Assembly: GCF_032362555.1 (NCBI RefSeq)
Contig: NC_083509.1
Span: 4,859,001-4,923,000, forward strand
Direction of reading: 5' to 3'
Source: Amyelois transitella
Taxonomy: Eukaryota; Arthropoda; Insecta; Lepidoptera; Pyralidae
Length of the DNA stretch: 64,000 bases
Shown: one piece after another, positions 23,416-36,180 of the stretch
Position numbering within the stretch: the first letter of the stretch is position 1
Layout of the letters: the number at the start of each line of letters is the position of its first letter
Notes under the pieces: model-generated
Database searches by the model: none
Told to the model about the DNA's origin: nothing
Seen by the model: only the letters and a program-made list of their open reading frames with translations
Made by a program: the position numbers and the translations under genes

Positions 23416-25636
23416 TGAACTGTTAGATTATCATTTGTAAGTGTTTTTTTTAATGATTTTATTCCATATGGATTCCTGCAGAGAAGAATATTAATATATC
23501 TTATCGTTCTGTGGATATCGTATATCTACGAGTATTTGTTGCGTCATACCATAGCGTTTCTCAGTCCTTTTACAAAATAATGGTGTTATTCTACTCTCCC
23601 GGAGTAATCAGAATTTGCCAAAAAACATGTACCTAAAGTACGCGCTAAAATCATAAAAAAAGGATGCAGTCGATTTCCCATATATTGTCAGAAAGCAAAC
23701 GCACACGTGGGGGCACACGCCACGCGGAAAGCGTTGAAAACAAGAATGGAACGCTTTCCGCCATTCAGACCCACCTCTATTTCGTCCACTGCGCAGTGTC
23801 ATGATACGTGGCGTGTACTTTTGTAATTGATTCCATCGTTTCTATAACTGTATTTAGCTATATTGTTAATTTGGTGGAAATTATGACTTCAAGGTTCTTT
23901 AGGTAGGGATAACTAAGTACACCTTAAAAAATTTACTTCTTTATTCACATGTATTAATACAACGCTGAGATTGTATTGCTTACAGATTCTTAGACTAGAA
24001 CAACAACGTCTTGTTTTATATTTTCTCCTTTGCTACTTCATAATTTCAATTTGTTTATTGCCTTTAAGCATTTATGTATGCTTTGTACGTTTCTAGCCGT
24101 ACTACATTCAAGTAAAATTTTATTAATTATGGCCTAGTTTGAAGGCCCCTGATTCACTGGAACACTAAAAACCAAAAAATACAGTCACACTCATAATTAT
24201 AGTCTATCTCATAATTTCAGGTACGCCGCGTTCTCTTAGTAGAATAGGGGTCAAACTGTATTTCAGCTTGCATTAGGAGTTCACGTCATATAATTTAAAT
24301 ATCACATCAATATAAATGTAAAAATAAATAACGGTTTAACATCATTTTCATTTTTTTCAAGGGGCCAGGGCGTGTAGCCGTAGAAATTTCGCGTTAAAAA
24401 TAATACTGAGTATCATCCTGTAAGGTAAGCATTAAGTCTCGACTTACAACAAAACAATCCCAACAAGATAGATTTAAAATAAATATTATTTACTACCATT
24501 GAGACTAATTTTTAAAAGGTTTTCTCCGGTTTCATATTTACGTAGCTACACTCCATAATTATAAAACATAATATCGATACAGTAGTAAATGTACTTTTTT
24601 ACTGTCTGTATGTTCCCACTGGATAAGGACTATACTCTAATTTGTAATATTTGAAGTTATTCCACATTATCTTCTCAGATAGAATGGCCCGTAACATCTC
24701 TCCCCGATTAGAGACAGTTTGTTTCATTATAGTTCAGATATATTCAGATATTTACATATAATTACACATATTTAACACTCATTCCATAAATGCAAATTAT
24801 TATAATTTATTAAATGATCATGATCCATTATAATCTATGAATTACTTATATAAGTTATCCTTCTTATTTAATTAGCCTCGCCGTATCTAGATACCAATAC
24901 ACACCAATACAAGTGTGGTTTACCAATAGATAGATTGCAGGACATAATTAAAACATTAAAAATATATTCTAATCAACTGTAAATTTCCAAAATGAAATGC
25001 GATTGACCGTCACTAAATAAATTAACAAGTGCCAAATCTGAATATCTGTCGCCCTTGAGCTGAATACAAATAAGGGACATATAATTACAATGCATAGGTA
25101 TACTACGCCGCACTTTCAGTGGTCATTCACATCGCGTTAATAAATTTAATCGTACGAAGTGGACCTCGTATGTCAATGACTTACAAAATATACCTATTCA
25201 ATATTAACCTGTTAATTTTAAAATTTATAAAATGCATGTTTGTGGTGTAAAAATGCCAAATAGTCTAGCGACATAGACAGGAATTCTGTAGAACTGCTCT
25301 TATTTAAATATTCTTAGAGATAATAAATTAAACATTTACAAAATGATATCGTAATGGCACCACGATAACGGTGAAAAAAGCGACATGTCATACATAATAA
25401 TGCGCAGTATTTTAAATTCGTAAACATCGTTGGCCCCATCGCTCGGTATAACCTTAACTTATCCTTATCAGTTGTATTATTTAATGTTCAAACAAAACTT
25501 TCGGCGATAGAAAGTCACGTAATGCAAACATAATATTGCGTAATTATCGTCCACGTGTAATAAAAAATAATCACTATGAAGTCTTTCACTAATAAAAGTG
25601 ATCGTGATCATGCGCGTAGGCGCATGCGAGTGCGGC
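23416..25636. other. Convergent intergenic region between IFT88 and BCAT copy 1
   Basis: Both neighbouring genes end here, so it holds their 3' untranslated regions. It is AT-rich with no family-supported coding frame. The only distinct structure is the inverted repeat at 23715-23816. Confidence 0.5.
23715..23816. repeat. Nested inverted repeat
   Basis: Inner arms GCGGAAAGCGTT (23724-23735) and AACGCTTTCCGC (23750-23761) pair perfectly over 12 bases with a 14-base loop. Outer arms ACACGCCACG (23715-23724) and CGTGGCGTGT (23807-23816) also pair perfectly. It is GC-rich in AT-rich surroundings, 300 bases past the IFT88 stop. Confidence 0.65.
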
Positions 25637-28600
25637 TCACAGTATGACACGGGCGTAAGGGTGCTCTATATGGCCGTATTGTATGGCGAGCAACGTGTCT
25701 TTGATCCGCTGGAACACTGGCTGCGGCTGCTTCATGGTGGGGATGTGTATGTGGGTGTCGAGGAATCCAATCCTACTGATTGGGCTTATTACTACAGCTG
25801 TTCCCGCGCCGAACATTTCCAGCAACTGGAACAAAACAAAATACAGTTTCACTCTGCAAGTTAATAATGTAAAATATGATTAATAGTAGACTGATGCTTA
25901 AAGGTCAACAACTAAGGATAGCAAGCGCATTCTCTATTGCATTAACAAGAATTAAAATTCGGTAATATATCAGAAAGTAATCAATGACTAGAAAGTATGA
26001 GAGCTGCCGAAATCCTCATGTCAATCAATTAACTTCTCTGTGCTTTTAAAGATTAGAAGATTAGAATAGATTTGGCTACTTACTCGTCCTTTTTTATTCA
26101 GTTCTATTATTCGTTCCATGGTGAGCACCTCTTCCTTGACGGTAAGATCCTCCCACTGGCTGGCCAGCTCCAGGATCGAGCGCCGCGTCACGCCCGGCAG
26201 GATCAGACCGTTCAGCGGCGGCGTGCACAACTGCTTATCTGACAAATTATAATTATGTTAGTATACTTTCGTGCTGGTCTGTTAGCAAAGAATACACTAA
26301 GTGTATGTCTGCTTATCTTTCTGCGTATTGTAAATGTTATTTAAGATTACTGTATCCTTGAATTTCAATTCTATCATAAAATTACATCTAGCTGGAGTTT
26401 TGTGACATATTAGCTCTCTGTGCCGTGTGGTTCCCGGCACCAATACAAAAAAGAATGGGACCACTCCATCTCTTTCCTATGGATGTCGTAAAAGGCGACT
26501 AAGGGATAGGCTTACATACTTGAGATTCTTTTTTAGGCGATGGGCTAGCAACCTGTCACTATTTGAATCTCAATTCTATCTTAAAGCCAAATAGCTGAAC
26601 GTGGCCTATCAGTCTTTACAAGACTGTTGGCTCTGTCTAACCCGCAAGGGATATAGACGTGATTATATGTATGTATGTATGTTGCTCTGTGTTTGTATAT
26701 AAAAACGTCTGTGTGGAAATAAAACTAAGTATTTTTTTTCCGCGCAGACGTTTACCTATTCACATCCACACACTAACAATGAAGTACTTGTGGGCATGAA
26801 ACCCAAAAACATTGCCAGCAGTAATTTGTAATGTTGAAATACCATGAGACAATCAATTATTTACACAGAGCTTAAGAAGGATCTAAGAAATGGAAAGATC
26901 ATCGCTACACTTCGATCAACGTACGTCAATGTCGCTACATTCAATTAAGTCGATACTCCATGATGGCGATTGATAGTGTAGTAATTACAATAAACTAAAA
27001 TATGGTTAAACGACTAACATTGAAAATAAATTGAAAATAATAACAATTATGTTTTCTTGTTCCAAAGGCGTTATAATTTTGTAACGCCCACTGATGTGAG
27101 TGACCCTGTTGTTGCTTCAGATACATACGAGAATTTACCAGCCCGGGGTCAGACGTTGGCGATAACACGCCAGTATCGTGCCTTACACGGATATCTAGTT
27201 ATGGAATGCATGATCCCAACGTACTAATTAAAACATCTTGCTTCTTATCATGGCATGATTTATAAAGCTCTGACGACAATTGGATAAAAGCTGAGCTGTG
27301 ATTTGATAAAGTGCGAAATCCCAGTTTTTTTATCGGTGCTATTAATTTTACTTTTCACGGTTAGTAATAAAAACATACAATTAGGTAGAATTTATTTAAA
27401 ATTTGGTAAATATTATGATATTCCTTATGAAATGTGTACTTGACCATGTGTATGAATATCATCAATATTCATAATATTTTCTTCTAGTTAATAAACAATA
27501 TTATGAACATAATTTACCTCCTTGTTCGTTAACGTATACTGCGAATATGTTCATAGCGCCGACTTCAGTGAGTTCGTGGTTTGGCCCGAACAGCCACAAT
27601 ACTTGGTGGTGACCTAATTTTGCCGCTCTTGCCGTGGCCTCTGTAAATAAGTATAACCAGAAAAATTACTCGCAAATTTAATTGTTATATCGCTAAAACT
27701 TTGGCAAACAAGGTTCTTATCGTAACAATTAATAGATAACAGATAATTCACGAGATTTAGGCGCTTAAATTCGGTGATTTTATACGTTTACTAAAATACA
27801 AAAAATGTATGTACCTAAGTACATCAATTTTCCATATTGCTCTTTACTCTCTTTAATATTTTCACCGAAATATTACCAAAAACTATAAATTTTCATTAGT
27901 TCTTGAGTATATTATGGAAATACTAGCTTTTACCCGCAAATTTAGAGGCTATAGTTATTACCAGAATGAAAATATCCTTCTTCAGACTCTTTATTATATT
28001 TACGCAAAATTTCAAGAATATTGTTTTGGCATATTGACGCATATAGTGGTAACAACCGAACTTACTTTCAATAAAATATAACATTAGTTGGCGTAAATAC
28101 TAACCTATAGTTGGTCCGTAGTTAGAGCCTACTTTCCTATTGCCGACTCCTCCCGGAAAAGCGCGCACGACGTTAGGGTCTGCGAATATTGACACCGCGC
28201 CATCCTGACTGGCTTTGTAGTACGCGCTCACTGGACTCAGGATTACAAAGAGTAATGCACTCTCTGGTGCCATAATACCGAAGGTCGCCTGTTGGAAAAT
28301 TTAAAGTTAATCATTCAGCATCATTCGTTGTGCGCTACTACCATGCCTCTTGGTCTCATCGTCATCAACTTGACCCCGGTTACGTATTTTTTGGTAGGAG
28401 CCGGGAGTTCATTTAAGACCGTGATACAGTGACGATCAACTCCAGTCCCCTAAATGTTAAAAATGGGCATTAAGGTTTTTTATGGGGAGAAGATTTCTAG
28501 AATAGGAACTTGAATTGCAATAATAAAAGCTCGCACGATGATAAAAAAAAACAATAATTAACATACGCATGGCGTGACCTGATATCTTAAAATTTTAGAG

Positions 28601-31600
28601 ATAAACCGCAAACAATATGTGCCATTTGTTATCGCAATTGATATGCTAAGTGTTTAATTATGTTCATAAAAGTAAGTCAATGAGAGCATATGCATATACA
28701 TACATACATACATAAAATCACGCCTCTTTCCCGGAGGGGTAGGCCGAGACTACTTCTTTGCATATATGTACTTACCAGTAATTTTATTGTAATAGTGTCA
28801 TAACAAAAAAAAAACATCATTTCGAAAAGCATAAAATATGAAACTATAGTGCTTCGAGATGTTATTAAAAATGGGGAACAAAATAATGAAATATAAATAT
28901 TTATATTGCTCATTCCGTATCCAAGACAAAATTTTAATGGGATTTTTTTTTTGTCAGATAGATTCTTCTGTCGCAAAATTTACTTTTGCTGGGTTTTACG
29001 TTCTTTGATGCTTAAGCAAAATAAATCTAATGTGCTTTAAAAGTGTCGTAAAGAGACAGATATATTTAAGGACTAAATATAACAATATAATAAAACTGTT
29101 TTACCGTATAGAATGCATATTAAGATAGTGTACCTCAGTTCCTATTAATGTAGGTCGTATATACAGCGTGGAAGTTTCCGAGTGCGGAACCCACTCTTGG
29201 TCTATCTGTATGAGCCTCGATATACATTTGACTAATTCTTCTCCGTCGAACATGGGCAGGCCTGACCTCTGTGCCGCTAAATTCATTCTATCCATATTGC
29301 AGTCTGGTCGAAACAATCTTATTTTATCATCAGCCCCTCTGTACGCTTTCATGCCTTCAAACAACTGGAATAAATGACAAACAAGTTAGATAGGTAACGT
29401 CATTCAGTATTTCCCTGCATTAAAAACATGTTGATAGAAAGACTCGAAGGAAAAGATAAAATTTGTTTACAATATAATGTTATCATGTCTTTGAGTGCCT
29501 ACGATGTTCGCATCAACAAGTTTATTAAGGAACGGTAGAAATATAGACTGCGCACATAAACACGACTATTTGTTTATATTTATTAATTGTGCAAGTGCCC
29601 TTGCTGTTTTGTGGATGAAATTTACATAGCAACGGAGGGGTTGGCCTTAAATGTCTACTTTTATATCTTAAAAGTTAAATAATTATGGTACCTGTATCGC
29701 ATAGTGAAGCGCTTTCGCTGCGGGGTGTAAAGATAAATTCTCAAAAGGCGTTATTTCAGGTTTCTGCCAGCCTCCGAGCTCTTTGTGGTACTGGATCCTG
29801 AGCATGTGGTCGGTGAAGTACTTCCCGAAGCCGAGGTCGCTCGCTTCTGGCTTGGGCTGCAGCTGGTACGGCGCTGCTAGCCTCACACTCAAGTCGTCAT
29901 ACTGTAACATATAATTCGGATACAGCTAAATGCAGTGACAGATATTTGAAACATGGATTAACGTATTTTAAAATTAATTTATGGACACAAGAATAAAATT
30001 CAAAATGAAATAATACCTATATGTCATAATAATATGATTTTCTATTTACCATTCTTTAATTAAGAAATGTAGATATTTCAAGGTTGCACTCCTATTTAAG
30101 TAAATACCTAAAAAAATTAAATTTAGGTGATTTAAGAGTAAAGGCCACTAAGTTTATACATAGTTTCAATTTATATGGAGGGAGTATAGTATACCTATTA
30201 TAGGTACATAGTATTTAACCACGTTGTATCAGGAATGACTACAGGGAGTGACGCAAGTCACGTGTCATTCAGCGTGGTCATTCATACATACGTTTGAGAT
30301 ATCAATACATGTGCTGATATAATCTAGCATGCTAAAGAAGCTAAGTTAAATATAGTTTGATATCGCAGCATACGCATGTTTTATGTTCAGCACAAAGTTC
30401 TATAGTCAATTTCTGTAAATAGGACGTTGATAATTAAGAGTTAATGATCAAATATCTGGTTTGTTTATTGATTAAGAATAACAAAGAGCTATAATTCGAG
30501 TACCTATATAAGTACTGATGAACATGTTAAATAATATTTAAGTATATGGGGAAATGAATAGTGAATAGTCTGAAAAGGTGAACAAAGAAAAAAGTATTTT
30601 TCCATTAATTAAAAAAGCAATTGTTCATATATTGTAGCATTTATAAGTTCAAGGTATTTGAACAAATACTGTAAAATTTTATATATGTCACTCTTATAAG
30701 TTATGCGTAGTATGCAAGTAGTAGGTTGAACATCATAAATGCAGTTTTAATTTAATGACTTTAATTTGGAATCATTAACCGTACCAAGTATTTATTTAAG
30801 TACTTACTAAAACTATAACATAAATATCCTTTGTTTTAATTTGTGACTGTTTTACGATTCCAAATCTTATATATATAAAAGAAAGTCGTGTTAGTTACAC
30901 CACTTATAACTCAAGAACGGCAGAACAGATTTGGCTGAAAAATGGTAGGGAGGTAGCTTAGAGCCAGGAGACGGACATAGGATACTTTTTATCCCTTTCG
31001 ACAGCGTTCCCGTGTGACTTGACATGAAACGTCAGTCACTATAAAACGTGGTATAACAAAAAAGAATCAGACTTGGAATAAGAAAACGCAAATGACAGCT
31101 ATGTATGTAATTGACGTAAATTCAAATAAATCCTACTAATATTATAGATGCGAAAGTTTGTGAGTATGTCAGTATGGATGTTTGTTACTCTTTCACGCAA
31201 AAACTACTGAACCGATTATGATGAAATTTGATATGTAGGTAGCTGAAGACCCAGAATAATATATAAGCTGCTTTTTATCCCGGAGTTCCCGCGGGATTGA
31301 TAGGGTTTTCATGCGGACAAAGTCGCGGGCGGCCTCTAGTTTAAATATAAATATTCATACGAATATACTGTACCTAAATGAGTTTTGCAATTTTTCAAAT
31401 TGGGTAAAAGTATTTTTATTTCCAATTGAAATGGCTCTCCAGTAGAATAGTCTTTGTTTTTTCCCTAAAAAATCCATCATTTATCTAAGAAATAGTTACA
31501 TATAAATATATACCTAGTCCCGTCTATATCCCTTGCTGAGTAGACAGAGCAAACAGTCTTGAAAAAACTGAAAGGTTACGTTCAGCTGTATTGCTTTATG

Positions 31601-34175
31601 ATGGAATTAAGATTCAAATAGTGACAGATTGGTAGGCCATCACCTACAAGGGAAAGGGAAGGGAAGGGAAACAATATTCCCCTTTTTTCACATTTTCCAT
31701 TATTTCTTCGCTCCTAATAGTTGCAGTATGGTGTTATATACCCTAAAGCTTTCCTCAATAAATGGTCTATTCAACACAAAAATAATTTTTCGATTCGAAC
31801 CAGTAGTTATTGAGATTAGCGCGTTCAAACAAACAAACAAACTCTTCAGCTTTTTAATATTAGTATAGATTTAGTAACATGGTTTTATTTCTTGTAATAA
31901 GAACTTTTGCCTAAGCTGGGACTTAGCTCCATTGGGAATTTTCAAGAAGAAAGTAGGTACTACTCTGTGCTCTGCGAATTTCATAAAAATCGTATTTTCT
32001 TTTCATAATGTGTTTAATAATCTCTGAATCACTATGTTAGTTTTAATTATCTAGTCACATTTTGGCTTACCAGATTGTTTGCAAAAACAAATAAGTATAG
32101 CATTTATCGCGTTACCTCCTCGTATATGTCAATGATAACGTAACTTTATGTTGTGAGTCGCTATGGCCACAAAACGACACTGTTAGAACTATTTCGGTGT
32201 TGGTAAAATTTTCAGCTCTTTTGATCTTTATGTAGGTTCAAATTACGCTTTCACAACTTTTGCGCAAAAACTACTAATGAAATTTTCATCTCAATTCCAT
32301 CATTAGCCATACATCTAATCATGATATTTCAGTCTTAGCGCGATTGCCTAGATCTATCTACACCGTAAGGGATAAAAACGCGATTAAACTTAATTATCAT
32401 AAAATATATTAATCTGAACAATGTATTCTCTCGTCCAACTTCTATTCTAAGTTTGGATATTTGTGAAGTTGTTGAAGAAAATGCTGCAGTGCAGTTTGTT
32501 ACCGCTTCTTCTGCACTGACGCCTTGAAAGCGGCAGTAAACTTAGTTTTAAGTAATTTATTTGACGTCAACCAGTGTTGTGATACCAAAAGATTTGACAA
32601 TTATTAAGTGATATGAAGAATTCTATGAATAAAAAAATTTAATTTGAATATGTAGGTATACCTAGGTAACTAACTCATGGCTCTACATTTACTTTAGCTT
32701 TGGCAAAGGGTTCACTTTCGTGTATATGTATGCCTTCCCCAAGTCTAATAAATGTTTGTGTTGAATAAAATCTTCATCAAAATTGGTTTCATATGTTTTT
32801 GGGTTAATTCGGTACATACAAACATCCAGTTTCTTTACTTAAATGGTATGGAATTATGTAAAATAGTTTAGATACTCTTTAAAGTTTTCTTTAAACCAAA
32901 GTTAATCAAATCGTTAAGAAACTGTTTTAGTTAATGAGTAGTATTGTTTTCAAGATATGAATGTATAAAGAGTGACGAGATTACCTTGAAGCTGTTTTCA
33001 GGTGTGGCGTGTGGGCGTGGTTGCGTGTCCGGCGCCGCCCCGGCCGCCACGTGCTCATTCTGCGCCTGCGCATCCTCCAACTCTTTGTACCGCAACGACG
33101 AGCTGCATCTCCGAACGGCTTGCAATTTGTGCTGATTCTCGAGAATCCATTTCACAAGAACTTGTACCTAGTACAGCATTATAGGTATAGTTTGATTATC
33201 TGCTCGTTGTATTGTGTACATTTTTCTAACCATTCGCATTAGGTAACGATTTGTATATTTTTAGGACTAACTAAATAATAAATATCTTTAAAAATATTAT
33301 TTTTATAACATACACAATTTAATTTTTAAACAATAATAAATAATATCTATATACATATATATATTGTTTATACCTAAAACAAAACTCTTTATAAAATTGA
33401 AGGATATTGAAGACATAAACCATCAAAACATAAATATTTTAAACGATTTTTGGGTTTGAGTAAAAAGTATTATTCTAGGAAATTGACCCTTAATAAGCTT
33501 GACATTCGCATGGTTTTCGTTTAATTTTAAAACATTGAAAGTATTTTTTAACTTGATTGTAAAAACTAAAATGTTACATAGATATTGTTGTCTTTCATCA
33601 TGCCCGAGGTAAAATTCTTTTATCTATGCAACCTCCCTGATGTCAGATTGCTTTCGCTTGACTCATGGACCTGAGCGAGCGAAGCAAATGAGCTACCAAT
33701 AAACTTGGGGCAATAATACATTTTTTGTATGTTTGTTACACGTTACCGTTGGTTTGATTTTGATAAAATTTAAAATGTAACAAAATGGGATCTGACGATA
33801 GAATTTTAAATTCAAAATTAAAGAGATTACTACTTAATCGTAGTTGTTTCTTTCCGTTACAGTAGAAAATTTATTCTAAGTTAGGTAGACTTTAATACTT
33901 GATCTAAGGATAGTAATCCTTAATGTTAAACCATAATGGCGTGCACATCTCGGTTGAAGAATTTTATACCTACCTACTCGCATTGGACATAATGAAATGT
34001 TTTAAGTAACTATAAGTGACAGGTCAGTCATTCTCATTACATTAAATTGTATAGTAGAAATGTGTATGTATGTGTAAAGAACTTCTTTCTTTCTTGATTG
34101 AATGGTTTAAAAGAAATCGATTTATATAAACTACCTAACGCCGTAAATAATTACCTGGTTGCGTCGAATTGGCAT
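25637..34175 (-). CDS. BCAT: Branched-chain amino-acid aminotransferase, copy 1 (complete)
   Basis: Exons in transcript order: 34175-34155, 33167-32985, 29901-29692, 29364-29134, 28288-28105, 27640-27518, 26238-26084, 25825-25637; 1296 nt, 431 residues. A PLP fold-type IV enzyme that swaps the amino group of Leu, Ile or Val with 2-oxoglutarate. Support: [46 protein letters not shown], the family's PLP-lysine segment [61 protein letters not shown] and the ending [20 protein letters not shown]. The catalytic Lys is present. The first ~35 residues are basic without acidic clusters and include RRCSSS, which suits a mitochondrial leader (inference). The first exon has only seven codons. The 3 kb intron 2 is full of repeats. 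Tandem with copy 2. Confidence 0.95.
26420..26695 (+). repeat. ATGT-tailed short dispersed element, reference copy
   Basis: About 275 bp: CCCGGCACCAATACAAAAAA, CCACTCCATCTC, GGATGTCGTAAAAGGCGACT, TAGGCGATGGGCTAGCAACC, TGTCACTATTTGAATCTCAA, AGCTGAACGTGGCCTATCAG, GACTGTTGGCTCTGTCTAA, CCCGCAAGGGATATAGACGT, then (ATGT)n. At least seven other copies or fragments occur in the window. No coding capacity. It has no obvious tRNA-like A/B boxes. It lies in BCAT copy 1 intron 6. Confidence 0.8.
28698..28755 (-). mobile_element. Minimal 3' end of the RTE-like LINE
   Basis: ATACATACATACATAAAATC then ACGCCTCTTTCCCGGAGGGG and TAGGCCGAGACTAC: the tail repeat plus about 40 bases of LINE 3' end, reversed. A severely 5'-truncated insertion in BCAT copy 1 intron 4. 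Confidence 0.85.
30870..31000. repeat. Lepidopteran dispersed repeat (unclassified)
   Basis: TATATATAAAAGAAAGTCGT, GTTAGTTACACCACTTATAA, CTCAAGAACGGC, TTTGGCTGAAAAATGGTAGG, GAGGTAGCTTAGAGCCAG, GGATACTTTTTATCCC. This block order is frequent in lepidopteran introns. BCAT copy 1 intron 2. Boundaries approximate. Confidence 0.5.
31141..31339 (+). mobile_element. Non-autonomous Helitron-like element
   Basis: Begins TCCTACTAATATTATAGATG and ends GTCGCGGGCGGCCTCTAGT, flanked by A on the left and T on the right, the preferred A/T target of Helitrons. The TC start and CTAGT end, with no terminal inverted repeats, fit the abundant lepidopteran Helitron-like family. About 200 bp, no coding capacity. 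BCAT copy 1 intron 2. Confidence 0.7.
31515..31650 (-). repeat. ATGT-tailed short element, 3' half, reversed
   Basis: CCCGTCTATATCCCTTGC, GTAGACAGAGCAAACAGTC, AAAGGTTACGTTCAGCTG, GATTCAAATAGTGACAGATT, GTAGGCCATCACCTAC: reverse complement of the family. It stops where the next element at 31655 begins. Confidence 0.7.
31655..31872 (-). mobile_element. Dispersed element related to 57838-58083, reversed
   Basis: Reverse complement reads TTAAAAAGCTGAAGAG, TTTGTTTGTTTGTTTGAACG, ATCTCAATAACTACTGGTTC, GAATAGACCATTTATTGAGG, TATATAACACCATACTGC, TAGGAGCGAAG and AATAATGGAAAATGTG, in the same order as the copy at 57838-58083. A known type of lepidopteran non-autonomous element, class uncertain (possibly Helitron-like). 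Confidence 0.65.
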
Positions 34176-35082
34176 TTTGTCACTATGAAATACAATCCAC
34201 TATTTAACACAAAATAATATTTATTTTTTATATAAAATATGATCACTTTCAAAAATTTTACCAACTTGTTTTAAGTATTTAATTTATTCAAATGTACAAA
34301 ACACTGTTGTTCATTCATAAGCTGCTAAGTCTTAACTGACTTCACTTAAAATAAAGCACAAACATGATAAGAGACAATCAGCCGCGAGTTGGTAGGTATT
34401 AGTAATTATGAACTTGATAACGCTAAAGTTGATCAAAATAATGATTACGCAAAAAGTACGTTTGTTTGAATGCGCTACGCATTACACTGGCTGTAAACAG
34501 CCTATATGAGGCACTAAGTACGCAGCCCAGTGTCGGCAGGTCAAAGAAAATGGCTGTACAGGTCACTCGGCGCTAGATTTACACTCGAGTACCTAAATGA
34601 ATACCTATAATAATAGAAAAATTACATTATGATAACAATTTAACAATTCAATAAAAACTGATGACTTTTGTACACTAATTGTGAAGGTAAAGTCTTTTTT
34701 ACTCATTTAATACTAAGTTATGTTCGCAAGCCTATTTATGCACATATTCATATGCATCTACTTTGTTTAATTCATGTGCAATTATGCAAGTTATATCAGT
34801 TTTCAGGTTTTGATATAGAAACTGATTGGCCTTGAAAAGAAAAGGCTAGGCACAACTTTTAATCCAAGCTTGGATCAAAATTTATCGTTGCAACTATATT
34901 ACGAATAGTTTCGGCCTCCAATAGTTCAAGGTTTATTTTACAAGGTCCTACAGGTAGGTACTGTTGATAAGTAAACACAATTTTAAACTTAAAAAATATT
35001 TATTTCCATAAGGTTGACAACATAAAATATACTAATTTAAGCTATCTTATATAAACATAAATCATTGTAGATTCAAATCGTT
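34176..35082. other. Upstream region of BCAT copy 1
   Basis: Should contain the promoter of BCAT copy 1. AT-rich. No core motif, RNA gene or repeat family recognised. Confidence 0.4.
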
Positions 35083-35637
35083 TTACATATCGACGGTTGA
35101 AAGGCTAATTGTGTCAAGCGACATTTTTTGAGATATTGAGTTATATACATATTTGGAATCAGCGAATTTTTCTCCATCGTTTGGGCTCACTCTCATATTT
35201 TTCTGAGCATTTTTTTGGCGCTTGACACAACCGCAAAAAAGGGTCTCATTTTGGCGGTCATTGATCTAAACGACAAAGATTTGGGTAAATTTGTGGATCT
35301 GCCACTTAAACCTTTTTGACTTTTATCATAATTTTTGTGTCAAGGCGTATGGATTACATTGCATCATACTATTTTGAAAATCAGAGGCGATTGCGCCAAT
35401 TTGCCTTTTCGCTTTTTATAGGATATGGTCGCTTGACCCATTTTGATTTCTAAGATAATATTGAAGTACGTCGCTTAGCCGTTTTTGTTTTCCATCGCCC
35501 CACACACGCATGTCGTTTGACACATTTTGTTGCACGATGTAGGTAGTTATCGTGTTGTGTGCGCTACCGAGGCATGTTTCGCTCGCGCTCGCGCGCGTAT
35601 TCGGCGTCAGTCAAACGCCGGCGGTTAACGAAGTTGT

Positions 35638-36180
35638 ACATACATACATACATAAAATCACGCCTCTTTCCCGGAGGGGTAGGCAGAGACTACCTCTTTA
35701 CACTTGTCACGATCTCTGCATACTTCCTTCGCTTCATCCATATTCATAACTCTCTTCATGTATGCTCCTTTATTTTCTATTTCTGTAACTACATCTTCTT
35801 TCAAATCACAACATTTCCTTACCACGCTGTTCCTTATCCGGTCACTCAATTTCACACCCATCATACTCCTTAACGCTCTCATTTCCACTGCATTTATTCT
35901 GCTTTCGTGCTTCTTTTGCCATACCCAACTTTCACTCCCATACATTAATGTCGGAACCAACACGCCCCTATGCACAGCCAGTCGAGCCTTTTTGGATAGT
36001 TTCTGACTGCTCATAAAGGCATGCAAAGCTCCATTCACCATGTTCCCTGCGTTAACTCTCCTTTCAATATCACTAACACACTTGCCATCTGATGTAAACT
36101 TTGATCCTAGATATACAAACTCTTTCACTTGCTCAACTTTTTCTCCTCCAATCAAAATATTACATGCTGTCATTTCTTTC
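35638..36180 (-). mobile_element. RTE-like LINE fragment, copy A (internally deleted)
   Basis: Reading on the minus strand: TACNILIGGEKVEQVKEF, LMYGSESWVWQKKH, LRSMMGVKLSDR and the end YPSGKEA, then a reversed ATGT tail at 35638-35655. About 150 bases are missing relative to the 8618-9463 copy between DVVTEIE and MKRVMNMDEAKE (the FGHVERM to QIKDVLV part). The frame stays open across the deletion. Its 5' end touches the tail of copy B. Confidence 0.85.
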
